DNA of 64,000 bases from Alitta virens. Its lineage: Eukaryota; Annelida; Polychaeta; Phyllodocida; Nereididae. The notes under the pieces are model-generated. The model saw nothing but the letters and a program-made list of their open reading frames with translations. It searched no databases and was not told where the DNA came from. Location of the stretch: assembly GCA_932294295.1 (NCBI GenBank), contig OW028578.1, forward strand, positions 38,090,685-38,154,684, in the 5' to 3' direction. Numbering within the stretch: the first letter of the stretch is position 1; every line of letters begins with the position of its first letter. This document shows, piece after piece, positions 32,029 through 43,586 of this stretch. The position numbers and the translations under genes are program-made.

Positions 32029-35000
32029 ATGGAATCCCTACTAGATATTCTAAACACTGGAGATGGTAATGATGACAATAATCATGATGAGATGCCAAAT
32101 CTTTTTACCCATTCACCTTATTTTGATAATGCTTCTGCTATAAAAGTTATGAAAAGTACAAATGGTTCACCTTCAATACTAAGTTTAAACTGTCAGTCGT
32201 TGCAATCTAAATTTGATCAACTACTAATATATCTACAATTATTTGAAGATGCTAACTGTCCTTTCTCTATTATTTGTTTACAAGAAACTTGGTTAAAAGA
32301 TAATTATGATGTGTCTCTTTTGCAGCTTGAAGGCTACAACTTCATCCATGCTAGAAGCTCCTGCAATTCACACGGTGGAGTTGCCATGTATATAAGAGAT
32401 AACTTGGAATATAGAATCTTACATATAAATGGTGATAGAACTATATGGGATGGTCTATTCATTGAAATTTTACTCGAAAATGAAGGAATTCAAAGAAAAA
32501 TTATAATTGGAAATATATATAGACCCCCTAGAGATACTTCTGACAATTTTAGTACCTTCTTTAATGATATTGATGAACTACTTACCTCATTTCATAGAAC
32601 AAATGATGTCATATTGGTGGGTGACTTCAACATTGACCTGTTAAAAATTTATCATAAACCTCAAGCTAAAGAATTTTTTGATATTGTACTAGCTAATAGT
32701 TTCCTACCTAAAGTTACCATGCCAACCAGACTAACTGATACGAGTGGTACTCTTATTGATAACTGCTTTGTTAAAATTACAGAAAACATTTCAGAAACTA
32801 CAGCAGGAATACTTTATCATAATATCTCCGACCATCAGCCATATTTCATATTATTAAACCACTTGACAACATCGCGAAATAACAGAAGAAAAATTAAAAC
32901 ATATTCTAATTCCTACGAGGCCAAAAGTAACTTTAAAAATGAAATTCTACTTACCTGTGATACTCAAAACTTTGAAAACTCTACAAACACTGACCCAAAT
33001 ACAAATTATAATAAGTTAGATCAAATATTACAAAATGCACTAGATAATCATATGCCGAGTAGAATAATGAAGTATAACAAACATAAACACAAGAAAGGCT
33101 CATGGATTACTAAAGGTATAATTCGATCTATCAAATTCAGGGATAAACTTTATAAAACACTGAAGTCAACTGATATTAATTCCGAAAGATGTAACACATA
33201 CAAAATAAACCTACAAACTTAAAACCGCATACTAAAACAAAATATACGTTTAGCAAAAAAGACATATTATCATTCTTGTTTTGAAATAATTAAAAAAAGA
33301 CATCAAGAATACATGGCTAACAATAAAGAATATTTTGAATACACAACAAAATGTCAAAGAATTTCCTAAGTACTTTCTCATAGATAATATTAATGTTAAT
33401 GACCCTAAATTAATTGCAAATAAATTTAACGATTACTTCATAGAGATAGGTCCCACCCTAGCTGAATCCATAGGGCCACCAACTAGAAAATCATTTAATG
33501 ACTATCTTATGAATCCAGTACACACTAACTTTGAATTTAAAGTGGTGACTGAAAAAAACTGTTAAAGAAATTATAGAAAACCTAAAACCTAAAACAAGCT
33601 GTGGGGTAGATAGATTATCCAATAAATTACTAAAATTTATAAAAGATGAAATAGCCAAACCATTAACCATGATCATTAATCAATCATTACAAACTGGTAT
33701 ATTCCCTGATAAATTAAAATTAGCCAAAGTTTTGCCTATACATAAGAAAAATGATGACAATATTCTGGATAATTATCGTCCAATATCAGTTCCTCCCACC
33801 ATCTCTAAAGTATTAGAAAGAATAATGTATAATCAAATATATAATCACTTCACTGAACTTAAACTTTTCTTAGACAGTCAATATGGTTTTAGGACTAAAC
33901 ATTCAACAGAACTTGCGGCACTTGAATTAATTGGTATAATAGTTGTTAAAATGGACCAAAATAAAATCCCTCTAAATATTTATCTAGATCTATCCAAAGC
34001 TTTCGACACCATAAATCATGAAATTCTTATATATAAATTAAAACATTATGGTATTATTGGAAACTCACTAAATCTACTTAAAAGTTATTTAACAAACCGT
34101 AAACAGTATATTGAATTAGGAGAAACTATATCTAATTATCTTAATATAACGACAGAAGTTCCACAAGGCTCGATCTTAGGCCCTTTATTTTTATGATTTA
34201 TTTAAATGATTTAGTTAATGCAACAGACAAATTTTATCCAATAGTATATGCAGATGACACTGCCCTCTCTACAACACTAAATGCTTTTAACTCCTTAAAT
34301 GTAAATGCTGAAGTAGAAATAAATCAAGAACTTAATAACATAAATGATTGGTTTAAGCTTAATAAACTCTCTTTAAATCTAAATAAAACAAAGGCGATGT
34401 ACTTTCACTTTCCAAATAAAGTTGTAAGACCTATGAACTTAAAAATTGACAATACTGACATTGAATTTGTCACTCATTTTAATTATTTAGGTATCATAAT
34501 TGACACACATCTGTCGTGGAAGTCACACACCAATATGATATCCCAGAAAATAGCCAAAATAATTGGTATTATGTGTAAAATGAAAAAGTTTGTCCCTTCA
34601 ATTATTTTACAAACAATATATAGTTCACTAATAACTCCTTATTTAAATTATGGAATTTTAACATGGGGCACTCAAGCATCAAAATTATGCAAGTTACAAA
34701 AAAAGGGCTTTCAGAATTATTTCAAACTGAAAATATAATGCCCATACCGACCCACTTTTCATAAAATTTAATGTTCTGAAGGTAACAGATCTGTGTGCTC
34801 TGCAGGAACTTAAGTTTGCCTTCAAGCTGGAAAACGGAACTCTTCCATCTTATTTCACGAATTCTATGTACCAAAGACACTCTGAAATTCACCAATATGA
34901 AACCAGAAATGCAAATAATTTGGTCACCCCACAGAGTAAGCATTATTTCACAAACAAAAGTATAAGATTTCGTTTGCCCAATATATATAATAATTGTCCA

Positions 35001-35048
35001 GCTAATATAAAGAATAAAATTACACACATAGTTTCCATAGTTTTGTAA
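32029..35048 (+). pseudogene. LINE-B ORF2: endonuclease-reverse transcriptase (four breaks)
   Basis: The endonuclease is intact in 32029-33222: SLNCQSLQSKFD, CLQETWL, GGVAMYI, IGNIYRPP, LVGDFNIDLL, IDNCFV, SDHQPYF. An in-frame TAA ends that frame at 33222. The reading frame then shifts at an A7 run near 33290, at a second A7 run near 33553 and at a T run near 34188. Across these pieces the RT motifs are all present: CGVDRLSNKLL, NYRPISVPPTISKVLERI, YLDLSKAFDTINH, VPQGSILGP, IYLNDL and VYADDTALS. The C-terminal domain (ELKFAFKLENG, QYETRNANN) reaches 35048. Motif style is Jockey-superclade (CR1/L2/Crack/Daphne-like). Non-functional as read, unless the breaks are sequence errors. Confidence 0.9.
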
Positions 35049-35424
35049 ATTACATCAAATTCAATTAGCAAGTATGTATCAAACACTTTGCTCTGTAAGA
35101 AACTGTTATATATGCCATTCCTCTTAATCAACTGTGACATACACATATATATATATGTATACTTAAGTGTAATCTTCAAAGTGGCGTCTCATTATGATAT
35201 ACAGTGTCTCTCATTGCCTTCTCCAAACTAGATATTTAATCTTATCATAAATAAATTTATTTAAAATACTAAAATCTGTCTGGTAGGGTCTGCTGGGATC
35301 GGGATGAAGAATATTCTGGTGGCACCCCGGTAGCGATAAGAAAGTATCTTAGGGGTGTCTCCACCTGTATATACCGTTTGTATATGTATAGGAAATAAAA
35401 TGAGTCTGAGTCTGAGTCTGAGTC

Positions 35425-35870
35425 AGTGGGTTTTCCATTTTAAGCCAGAGAAAATTTAAAGCTTCACGGAAGTTGTGCCACTTGTACTTGACAAACTGGA
35501 AACAGAGCGCGATTAAGAAAACAAATTTCATTAAAATCATGGTGGTAATGAAAGGATTTAAGTGTGTTTCAAACTGTTTCCATTAAATTTAACTTGAAAA
35601 TAAGTGTTGGGAAATGAATTATCGCTTCTGTCGGAATCATTTATTATTGTCGATTAACACCATTTTGGTTTAAGCGGCTTAGAATATGAGAAGCATGCGG
35701 AAGACCTACATGACAGGACAATGGCTGCCTGGAATAGAGAATGGATTCCAAATTAAGACAAATTACCAAATTAAGACAGTTGCTAATGGACAAATCTTTA
35801 ATTTCAAGGTAATGTATTGTATCACATTGTATTGTATTGTATTGTATTGTGTTGTATCATACTGCTTTGT
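35425..35870. other. Short unique spacer
   Basis: No gene. Ends in TATTG-type simple sequence (about 35815-35860) next to the SINE target site. Confidence 0.5.
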
Positions 35871-35884
35871 CTTGTATTATACAC

Positions 35885-36072
35885 AGGGGTGGGGGCCTAG
35901 CTCAGTGGTAGCGCGCTGGGCTTCCAACCACTAGGTCCCGGGTTCAATTCCCGGTCGAGCCTATGTTGGATGGCTGTTTCATCCTTCGTCTCATTGCCAT
36001 GGTCCCTACCTGTCCTAATAAGCCCATCAATTGCAGATATACAGGAAGTAAAGCCCTAAACCACCACCAACA
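35885..36072 (+). mobile_element. tRNA-derived SINE family I, copy 2, with 14-bp target duplication
   Basis: The head GGGGGCCTAGCTCAGTGGTA (A box) and GGTTCAATTCCC (B box) continue into the family body and a CCACCACCAA tail. It is flanked by perfect direct repeats CTTGTATTATACAC (35871-35884 and 36073-36086), showing LINE-type insertion. The tRNA-like part has a CTTCCAA loop but the anticodon stem is imperfect. Confidence 0.95.
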
Positions 36073-36086
36073 CTTGTATTATACAC

Positions 36087-37234
36087 TCTTAGAATAGTCT
36101 GTCTGTTTCAGACAATCAATAGTTTCACTGGTGTCCTTATAACTTTGGTTTAAAATTAGCCAACATATTGTTTGTCCTTATAAGAAAATGATTGTATATA
36201 GCAACAATTATGTTTGTTAGCTTGCACGTTCAATGTCTAAGTAAGACAATCCTTTTTGTTTAAAACAGACAATTATTTCTGAGAGCATAATGTCTCAGGA
36301 CGACTAATTAGTCTGTATCTTAATCAGCTCATTCAAAAAATCATGTCGTCAATTTTATTATTATAATTTTTTTGTAATGGCTTATTATAGCACAGCTACA
36401 TATCTTACCAATGAAATTGTCTAGGAATAATTGTTATTCTCTATTGTCAACATATTTACTCTTTACCTTGAATAAATGCATTTTATCAATCAATCAATTA
36501 ATCAGTCAGTCAATCAATATAATTACGCCTCCTTAAGCCCTTGTCCTTAAGCCCTTGTCCTTAAGCCCCCACCTTTACCAGTGAAGATAACCTGCTTGAC
36601 AACATACAGTTAGTTTAATAACATATGGTGGACTCTAGCTGCTTCTGTCTACTCCTAGCTTATGGTCAGCTTACAAATACCACCATTGAAAAAATATAAA
36701 TGTTGGTGAATGTAAGAAACTAATATATCATAAAATATGTACTTTTAGATCCGGCTTTATTAGCCAGCTACAGTCAGACAGTTCTGTTTAGTGGCAGGTA
36801 GCATCATATGGCGGAAGTTGTTTAGGTTTTATTTGACAGTCCGTTTTCAATGAAACTTACTGTGCTTTGCTTTTCACATTGGGTTTGCTTCAACATTTGG
36901 AAACAGAATAGCTCATTTTAAATTAGATTCCATTTAATACGGGGGGGGGGGGGATGCCAAATGGTTAAAGATGCCTAAAATATAAAGTGACTCATCGGTT
37001 CTAAGTCAGTAATAATCTTACTTATCAAAGAAGTCATTAAGCATCTTTGAAGTAACTTAAAAACCCAAAGTAACTTAAGAATTATTTGGAGGTTTACAAA
37101 ATGTGTCCCCATTAATGGACTCCTTCCAATCGTTCGTAAAGTTTTGGGTTTTGCTGCTGAAGTTTGATTATTAGATTAAAGAAATTAATATAAAGGCTCT
37201 GGAAATGTTCTACATGTACTTGTACTCATCAAAT
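36087..37234. other. Intergenic with one retroelement 3' tail
   Basis: GAATAAATGCATTTTATC followed by (AATC)n-like repeats at 36470-36522 looks like a LINE/SINE 3' end. A 15-bp unit CCTTAAGCCCTTGT is repeated near 36533-36570. A 12-G run lies near 36942. No gene. Confidence 0.5.
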
Positions 37235-37905
37235 TTGAGATAGATAGAAGATAGATATATAGATAGATAGATAGGTAGGTAAGTAGATAGGTAGGTAGAT
37301 AGGTATACATACAAATGGTGCATAGATAGATAGATAGATAGATAGGTTGGTAAGTAAATAGGTAGGAAGATAGGTATACATAGATATGTATACGTAGAAA
37401 GATAGATAGATAGATAGATAGATAGGTAGATAGATAGGTAGGTATACATAGATATGTATATGTAGATGAAGATAGATAGATAGATAGGTTGGTAAGTAGA
37501 TAGGTAGGTAGATAGGTATACATAGAAAGGGTGCATAGATCGATAGATAGATAGATAGATGGATAGGTAGGTAAGTAGATAGGTAGGTAGATAGGTATAC
37601 ATAGATATGTATACGTAGATAGATAGATAGATACATACATACATAGACAGATAGACAGATAGATAGATAAACAGATAGAAAGATAGATAGATAGAGAGAT
37701 AGATAGACAGATAGACAGATAGGTAGGTAGGTAGATAGGTAGATAGATAGGTAGATAAATAGGTATAAGTAGATAGATAGATATATAGATAGATAGATAG
37801 ACAGACAGGCAGACAGAGAGACAGACAGGCATACAGATAGACAGACAGATAGATAGGCAGATAGACAGATAGACATATAGATAGATAGATAGGTAGATAG
37901 ATATG
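37235..37905. repeat. 670-bp (GATA/GGTA/GACA)n microsatellite
   Basis: Nearly pure tetranucleotide repeat with blocks of GATA, GGTA and GACA plus interspersed ATGTATACGTAGA-type phrases repeated at longer spacing. Long Tyr/Leu/Ser/Ile ORFs on the minus strand are artefacts of the repeat. Confidence 0.97.
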
Positions 37906-38569
37906 TTGTTCACGTCAGCCACATAAATCCACCTGAATTGGCCGGAATGGAATGAGCTATTTGAGTTCTTAGAACTTTCAAGCATTTGAAGCTAATGCTT
38001 AGGCACAATGGTTGCCCATCAAGAAAGGACCTACAGTTGTCTGTTTTTCTTTCAAAAAGAGACATTGTGATGACGGCCTGAATGCAACTTTCTAGCTCCA
38101 CTTAGACTGTCTGCCAAATGATAAAAGACACAATTAGACCTGTGTTGTGTATCCATCAGTTTGACAATCTGACATTTGTATCACTTCAGAAAAGAAGGTG
38201 AACAGGAAAAGAAGAAACAGTTTTCACAGCTAGAACTAGAATCTTATAAAACAGTTCAAATGACCTAGGTAGATTTCCTAGTGGTCATTGGGTTCCAATG
38301 ATGATCACTGTATATCAGATCAGTGATCATCTATCACTATACAGTATGTTAAAAATGTATGCGCACTGTACACCCTAGAGCGACATCAGTATACTCTTGA
38401 ATAATTTTAAAAATGTCCGTTTATTTGGCTTTTTTTTAATATTTAATTTTACGGAATGTAGTGTTTGTCTTTGTAGACCAAGATAGCATTCCAAATCGTT
38501 TCAATGTTAACAGTTAAGGTAGGTAGGTAGATAGGTAGGTACCTTTATCTTAATCAGTTAATTAAAGGT
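37906..38569. other. Intergenic, no gene
   Basis: Contains a short GTAGGTAG repeat at 38517-38550 and a local inverted repeat ATGATCACTGTATATCAG/ATCAGTGATCAT near 38300-38330. No coding evidence. Confidence 0.45.
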
Positions 38570-38965
38570 AGGTACCTAGACATATCAACAATATAAAGCT
38601 ACCCGCTGTGAGACATGAATTTGCCAGACACTGTATATCCTATACCTATCCTAAAACGTTAAACAATAGGCCAAGTATTTGTAAAGAAACAAATAAACAC
38701 ACATAGCTTCCACGGTTTTAAATTATATGTGAAAAAGAAGGCAGTTGAGGCTTATATTGAGGAATGCCATATACCAAATTGTTACTCATGCCAATTTAAT
38801 AGGCCTACAAATCAAAATTGCTTGTCATAATCTTCTACTCTTATGCAAATTTCATTTTATTACATTACATTTGTAACTGTATACTCTTCCCTAAAGCGGC
38901 ATGCCATTAGGCCTTTGGGAAGAGTAGCTTTATTCAATAAACAATAAACAATCAATAATCAGGTA
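38570..38965 (+). mobile_element. Decayed LINE 3' end with hairpin and tail
   Basis: Traces of a LINE C-terminal region (stop-ridden, with ACACACATAGCTTCCACGG similar to LINE-B near 35020) lead to an 8-bp perfect stem CTCTTCCC/GGGAAGAG (38884-38891, 38917-38924). AATAAA (38936) and an (AACAATC)-type tail follow. Confidence 0.5.
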
Positions 38966-39044
38966 ATTATAGGTAGGTACCTATATCTTAATAAGTTGAC
39001 TTATTATCTTAATTGTAAAATAGATCTGACTCTATCATATAGAT

Positions 39045-39096
39045 ACCTACCTGTCTACCTACCTATCTATACCTATAGATAAAAATTTTCTATCTA

Positions 39097-39128
<32 letters not shown>
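39045..39128. repeat. CTAT/CTGT microsatellite
   Basis: CTACCTACCTATCTAT... then CTATCTGTCTGTC...CTATCTAT. Opposite strand sense to the array at 37235. Confidence 0.9.
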
Positions 39129-39984
39129 ATGAAAGTAGCCTAGTATATGAAACGATGCTGGGCCGATTTGGGATGATATCTGGGAATCAATTTAGCCTCA
39201 TTTACTACTTTTGTTTCTTGAAGGATCTAGCTATCTGGAGATAGGATTTGGATTAAGACCAGGCGCTAGGCAACTCTTTAAAGCTAATCTCATCAGGGTC
39301 GGTTGATAAAATGAAAAATAGGGATGTGGGGGTGGATTCAATACGAAGTTTCCTATAGTATCAATTGGAATTAAGACTGGTCCTAGTATAATTATCAGAC
39401 GTAACTCAAGTGAAGACATTCATTGAAAAATATAATATTATGTTGCTCATTATTGGCAAGTTTGATAAAGCATTTTTATTTATTTAGCATTTCTAATTAA
39501 AGAAGTAAACTTTATTTTGAATATCCTTTTTTATTAAGATTATTAAGATGAAATGACATTTTTAGTTACCATGCACTTAAATGGAACATTTTCGTGCTAT
39601 TTCTACAGCATATTTGTGTCTTTTTAAGCTGATTCAAGAGCAACACTAACCTACCCCACAAGACAAACACACAGTGGTAAATGTAAAGTGCTTCAAACAG
39701 ACGTTTCAGATCAATTTACTTTGTAATTCGAGAGTGCAAAGAGACCTCAACGTCCTTTTAATTCTCTTTGAACTCCGGCCTTTTTTGTTTTTATGTATAT
39801 ATCCTTTTGTTTTATTGTATTTTGTGTTTTATATCTTTCGTCTTACTGATATGGCTCAAAAGCCAGGTTTTTAGCTTATGTAAGCCCAGCTATCAAAGAC
39901 ATAAAGCACCCACAGTGATGGCACTGGTGTGAACTCTTAAGCCCCTGCGGTTAACCCTGTGTTTAAGGCTGACTCCCATGCGGT
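39129..39984. other. Intergenic, no gene
   Basis: No supported gene or repeat apart from AAGCCCCTGCGGTTAACCCTG near 39940, a phrase also found diverged near 58975. Confidence 0.45.
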
Positions 39985-40316
39985 AGATATATTTATAAAT
40001 AGATATATAGATAGATATATATGGAAAGTGCTGCCCTGGAAGGCAAGTTCTTGCTGCTATCGAGGGTTGAATGATGAAGTGAGAGAGAGAGGAGGAGTCC
40101 ACTAATGTTAAACATTTCCCCCATGGGTGGGGTATTTTACTTGCCCCAGCATAGACACCGAGTACAAGGGACAGCCAATTAAACTTCTCATCTGAACTAC
40201 ATCCAGCTGGGATGTTGCTCATGAAGGGTGCTCATAAAGGGTGCCCGGGCCTGGGATAAAACTCGGGTCCCTCAGAGGAGCAGGCGAGCATCTTACCACT
40301 AGACCACCCAGCTGTA
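39985..40316 (-). mobile_element. SINE family II, most complete copy
   Basis: On the minus strand the head reads CAGCTGGGTGGTCTAGTGGT (A-box region) and GAGTTTTATCCC (B box, diverged). The body carries CATGAGCAACATCCCAGC-type sequence, ACTCGGTGTCTATGC and CCCATGGGGGAAATG, and ends in a TATC-rich tail near 39990-40020. Related copies: 9258-9465, 54100-54304 and 55160-55297. Confidence 0.8.
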
Positions 40317-40552
40317 GGAATTTCAGATTGACTCTGGATTGGCCAGCCAAGGGTATAAATTGTAAAGTCTATTGGAACTGCTTTAGTGTTGATTCTAATC
40401 TATAATCGCCTACATTTACATTTATTTCTTAAGTATGAAATGCTGTCCATGTTTTTCTACACATTACCCCATTCATATTTGGTGGGTTCTTTAATTATCT
40501 AATTGACCCAGTACAGAGGCTTGTTTGAAGGTATACTGTGGAACCTCTGCAT

Positions 40553-40640
40553 GCTAACTGAAGGTCCCAGGTTCAATCCCCAGCCCAGGCACTTTTCATG
40601 AGCTACATCCCAGCCGGATGATCATCGCATGAGATAATAA
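40553..40640 (+). mobile_element. SINE family II-like fragment
   Basis: Contains a B-box-like GGTTCAATCCCC then GAGCTACATCCCAGCCGGATG and ATCGCATGAGAT. The latter is shared with the fragment at 52775-53045. Confidence 0.55.
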
Positions 40641-40646
40641 ATAGGA

Positions 40647-42490
40647 CAGACAGACAAAGACAGACAAAGACATTTATTTACACAAAGAGACACACATTTC
40701 ATATACAGACATTGTTTGAAACATACATAGACAAATAGACAAATAAACAAGTAAATAAATATTTAAAATGTATTTTTCTCTATGTGTGGGAGGCCTCTCT
40801 AAGGTCTTAAGACCGCTATCGAGAGGCCACCCAGGCGTTTAAAGGTAGGCTGAAATCTCCTGAGTCACCGATTACAATTTATCAAGTAAATAAAATATTT
40901 TAAGAATAATAATAGTAACAATAATGATAATAGAAATGACTGGACAGAAACATTGATGAACAAAATACTAAATGAAATTCACATGCTATTGTTACAAGCA
41001 TTTTCTATTTAGAACCTGATTAAATGAAATTCACATGCCATGTTGAAGTTACTGAAACGAAAATCACATGCTACTTTTACAAGCATTTTCTGTGCAGTGA
41101 ATGACTTTTGGTTCATCACCTCCGAATAAAAAGTATACTGGATATCTTAGAACCCCATAAAATAAGATGAACTGTAGAAAATTAGTAATTAAAATTCACA
41201 AAAGGGATGTAATGAGTGCAACACAGGCATTTATGAAGCAAAGCTCACCCTGAAGAGGACTGACAAATGTAACAATTTCTTATTAAGCAATTTTCTTTAT
41301 AATTGTTTAGATAGTCATTGTTGATATATTTTGCGAATCCAGAAAGACTGGGTGTAAATTTTGTTTATGATAAGCGGAACACTATTATTATAAGCCATGG
41401 GAATTATATAATGAATGCCATGTTTGGCAAATTCATGCCCAACTCTGGGAATATGGCATGCATTGGCAGATCTGGTGTTGTGTCGATGAATCTTTCTATT
41501 TTTTACAAATATGTTGTCTTGAAAGTAAGCGGGTACCAATTTGTTCTCTAATTTGTAACAAAATTTTAATTCTTGAAGGTTACATAGATCATTAACTTTC
41601 AGAAGGCTTAGATACTTAAAAATTGGTTCTGTGTGAGCATTGTATTTCGCACCCATTATGATTCTGACAGCTTCCTTTGAAACTTTACAACTGAATTAAT
41701 CTTTGATTTCCAACAAAGAATCCCATAATTATTGAGATATGGCATGAATAAGCTATAATATAAAACGAGAAGGATATCCTTCGGGATAAAATTTTTCATT
41801 TTTAACATTATTCCTATAATTTTAGACATTTTCAAGGATATCTTATGAATATGAGACTTCCAACTAAGATGTGTATCTATTGTAATTCCTAGATAGTTAA
41901 AAGAATCCAGAAAGTCTATAATTGTACCATTTATCATAATATTTGGATAATTCACATTTTTGCGTACAGTATGAAAAAGCATGGCCTTTGTCTTGGAAGA
42001 ATTTAATGATAATTTATTAAGTTTTAGCCACAGAGAGATATTTTCAAGTTCTGTATCTATATTTCTATCCCTGTTTTGACCTGCACTGTCAAAGGCACTT
42101 AAAGTTGCAGATAATGCTGTATCATCAGCATAGATGATGGGTTTAAAGATAGGGCTAGACAAATTAAGATCATTTATATATATTATGAAAGGTAATGGCC
42201 CTAAAATTGATCCCTGAGGGACACCTGTTTTAATTGGTAATAATTCAGAACTGATATTGTCCATATAGATATATTGCTTTCGATTAAATAAGTAATTCGT
42301 AATCAGCTATAATGACTTGTCTTTCACACCATATTAACATAATGTGTCAAAGGCCTTAGATAAATCAAGGAAAATAGCCAGAGGTACTTCTTTCTTATCC
42401 ATACTATTGATGATTCTGTTAGTAATTTCTAATGCTGCCAATTCAGTTGAATGTGATATCATAAAATAAATTGAATCTTGAGAAGTAGGA
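40647..42490 (-). mobile_element. LINE-C: 5'-truncated element related to LINE-B
   Basis: Minus-strand order: RT (42490-41656), C-terminal domain (41656-41315), 3' UTR with an 8-bp stem GGCCTCTC/GAGAGGCC (40792-40799, 40821-40828), AATAAA and a TGTCT-type tail (about 40680-40647). The RT and C-terminal protein are clearly similar to LINE-B but from a distinct subfamily. Confidence 0.8.
41315..42490 (-). pseudogene. LINE-C reverse-transcriptase remnant
   Basis: Readable pieces: HSTELAALEI and FLDLSKAFDT (42490-42330, stop-interrupted). Then a 202-codon frame has GVPQGSILGP, INDLNL, IYADDTALSATLS, LNKLSLNSSKTKAM and YLGITIDTHLSWKSH. A 113-codon frame continues with LQELKFCYKLENKLVPAYF and RHNTRSANA. 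The two last frames abut at 41656 with a frameshift. No endonuclease. Confidence 0.88.
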
Positions 42491-43480
42491 GACCAATTGT
42501 GAATGGCATTTAGGTTTTATTTTCCTATGTCATGCATATGACCTTAGTATTGCAATGGCCTGCACGTCTGTCAGTTTTTCTCTCACTTTTGTCGCTATCA
42601 ATCACATTTTTGGACATGATAACTCCAGGTCTATTGATGCTGAATTCAAGAACTAGGCCTACACACTATGTGTCATCACCTGGGCGACCTAATTTGTACA
42701 TTTTGCTTGTTTTCTCATCTAAAGTAAATTAATCAATTACTCTTATATTCTATAGGATTGCCTATGGTATTCAAGGTCTGACAATGAAATTACAGAATAA
42801 TTAGAATTTCATAAGCTGAGTTTTAGCAATTCTTGTTCTGAAAAGCAGGCAATTCAGAAAAATTGCCTAAACTAAAAAATATGAATTGATTTCTCTTATT
42901 TTTTTAAGAGAAGATTTCTTAAGTCTATACTCGGCCTATCGGCTACATAGTTTAACAAATCATTTTGTTTAACTAGGTGAACTAGCAAAGAATGTCCATA
43001 ATTAGGTCGCTTGGCTTGTCATAATTTGGTAATTTTGGCTGTATTTCAGGTCGCTGCCAGCCAAACATGTGGTACTTAATTTGCAGGACAGACCCTAAAG
43101 AAACTTTTTCAAGGAGAATGCTATGACCAAAATCATCTATTTCAAAGTTTCCTAAAAAGTTCATAATTTTCTTGTTTTGTTATGCAAATATTATTTCAGG
43201 TTTCCTTAATGTTCAAATGTACCCAGCTATTACAAAGAACTTTCAGAATATTTCTTAAAGGAACCTACTTCATTGACATGTTTCAGTAACCAATGTAGTG
43301 TCCTCATGAAGTTCTGGTTAAATTATATTTGCTAAATGGTCAGATAAAATGCTCTCTGAGTTTTTTAACAGATTCACTAAAGTTCTCAGCATGGTGGCGC
43401 TTGAATGGTGTGTATTTAACTTCGTGAGTCATTGCTTATCTTTTCTCAAGTTAAATTGCGAAGTTAGTCTTGGAATATTG
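42491..43480. other. Intergenic, no gene
   Basis: AT-rich sequence with no recognisable repeats or coding exons. Confidence 0.45.
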
Positions 43481-43586
43481 GCAGGTTTTGCGACATCAAT
43501 TGACAGGTTTTGCGACATCAATTGACAGGTTTTGCGACATCAATTGACAGGTTTTGTGACATCAATTGACAGGTTTTGCGACATCC
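43481..43586. repeat. 22-bp tandem repeat, about 5 copies
   Basis: Unit GACAGGTTTTGCGACATCAA(TT), near-identical copies with one C-to-T variant. Confidence 0.95.

Larger units (their letters stand above)
29640..35424 (+). mobile_element. LINE-B: near-complete non-LTR retrotransposon with frameshifts
   Basis: Order on the plus strand: a 30-bp tandem duplication (29621-29680), ORF1 (29732-31066), an inter-ORF region of about 960 bases (31067-32028, non-coding), ORF2 endonuclease and RT (32029-35048), a 3' UTR, then AATAAA at 35394 followed by four copies of TGAGTC (35401-35424). That is the 3' short-repeat tail typical of CR1/L2-like elements. ORF1 has an L1-type central motif. Most frame breaks lie at homopolymers. 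Confidence 0.85.

Noticed and set aside
35885..36072. Possible functional tRNA-Gly-like gene (and copies at 18957, 52117, 53074, 63592)
   Set aside because: A and B boxes are good, but the anticodon stem is mispaired, a SINE body follows directly, and two further copies also have target duplications.
37185..37985. Long Tyr-Leu-Ser-Ile ORFs on the minus strand
   Set aside because: Translations of the GATA-type microsatellite; no unique protein sequence.
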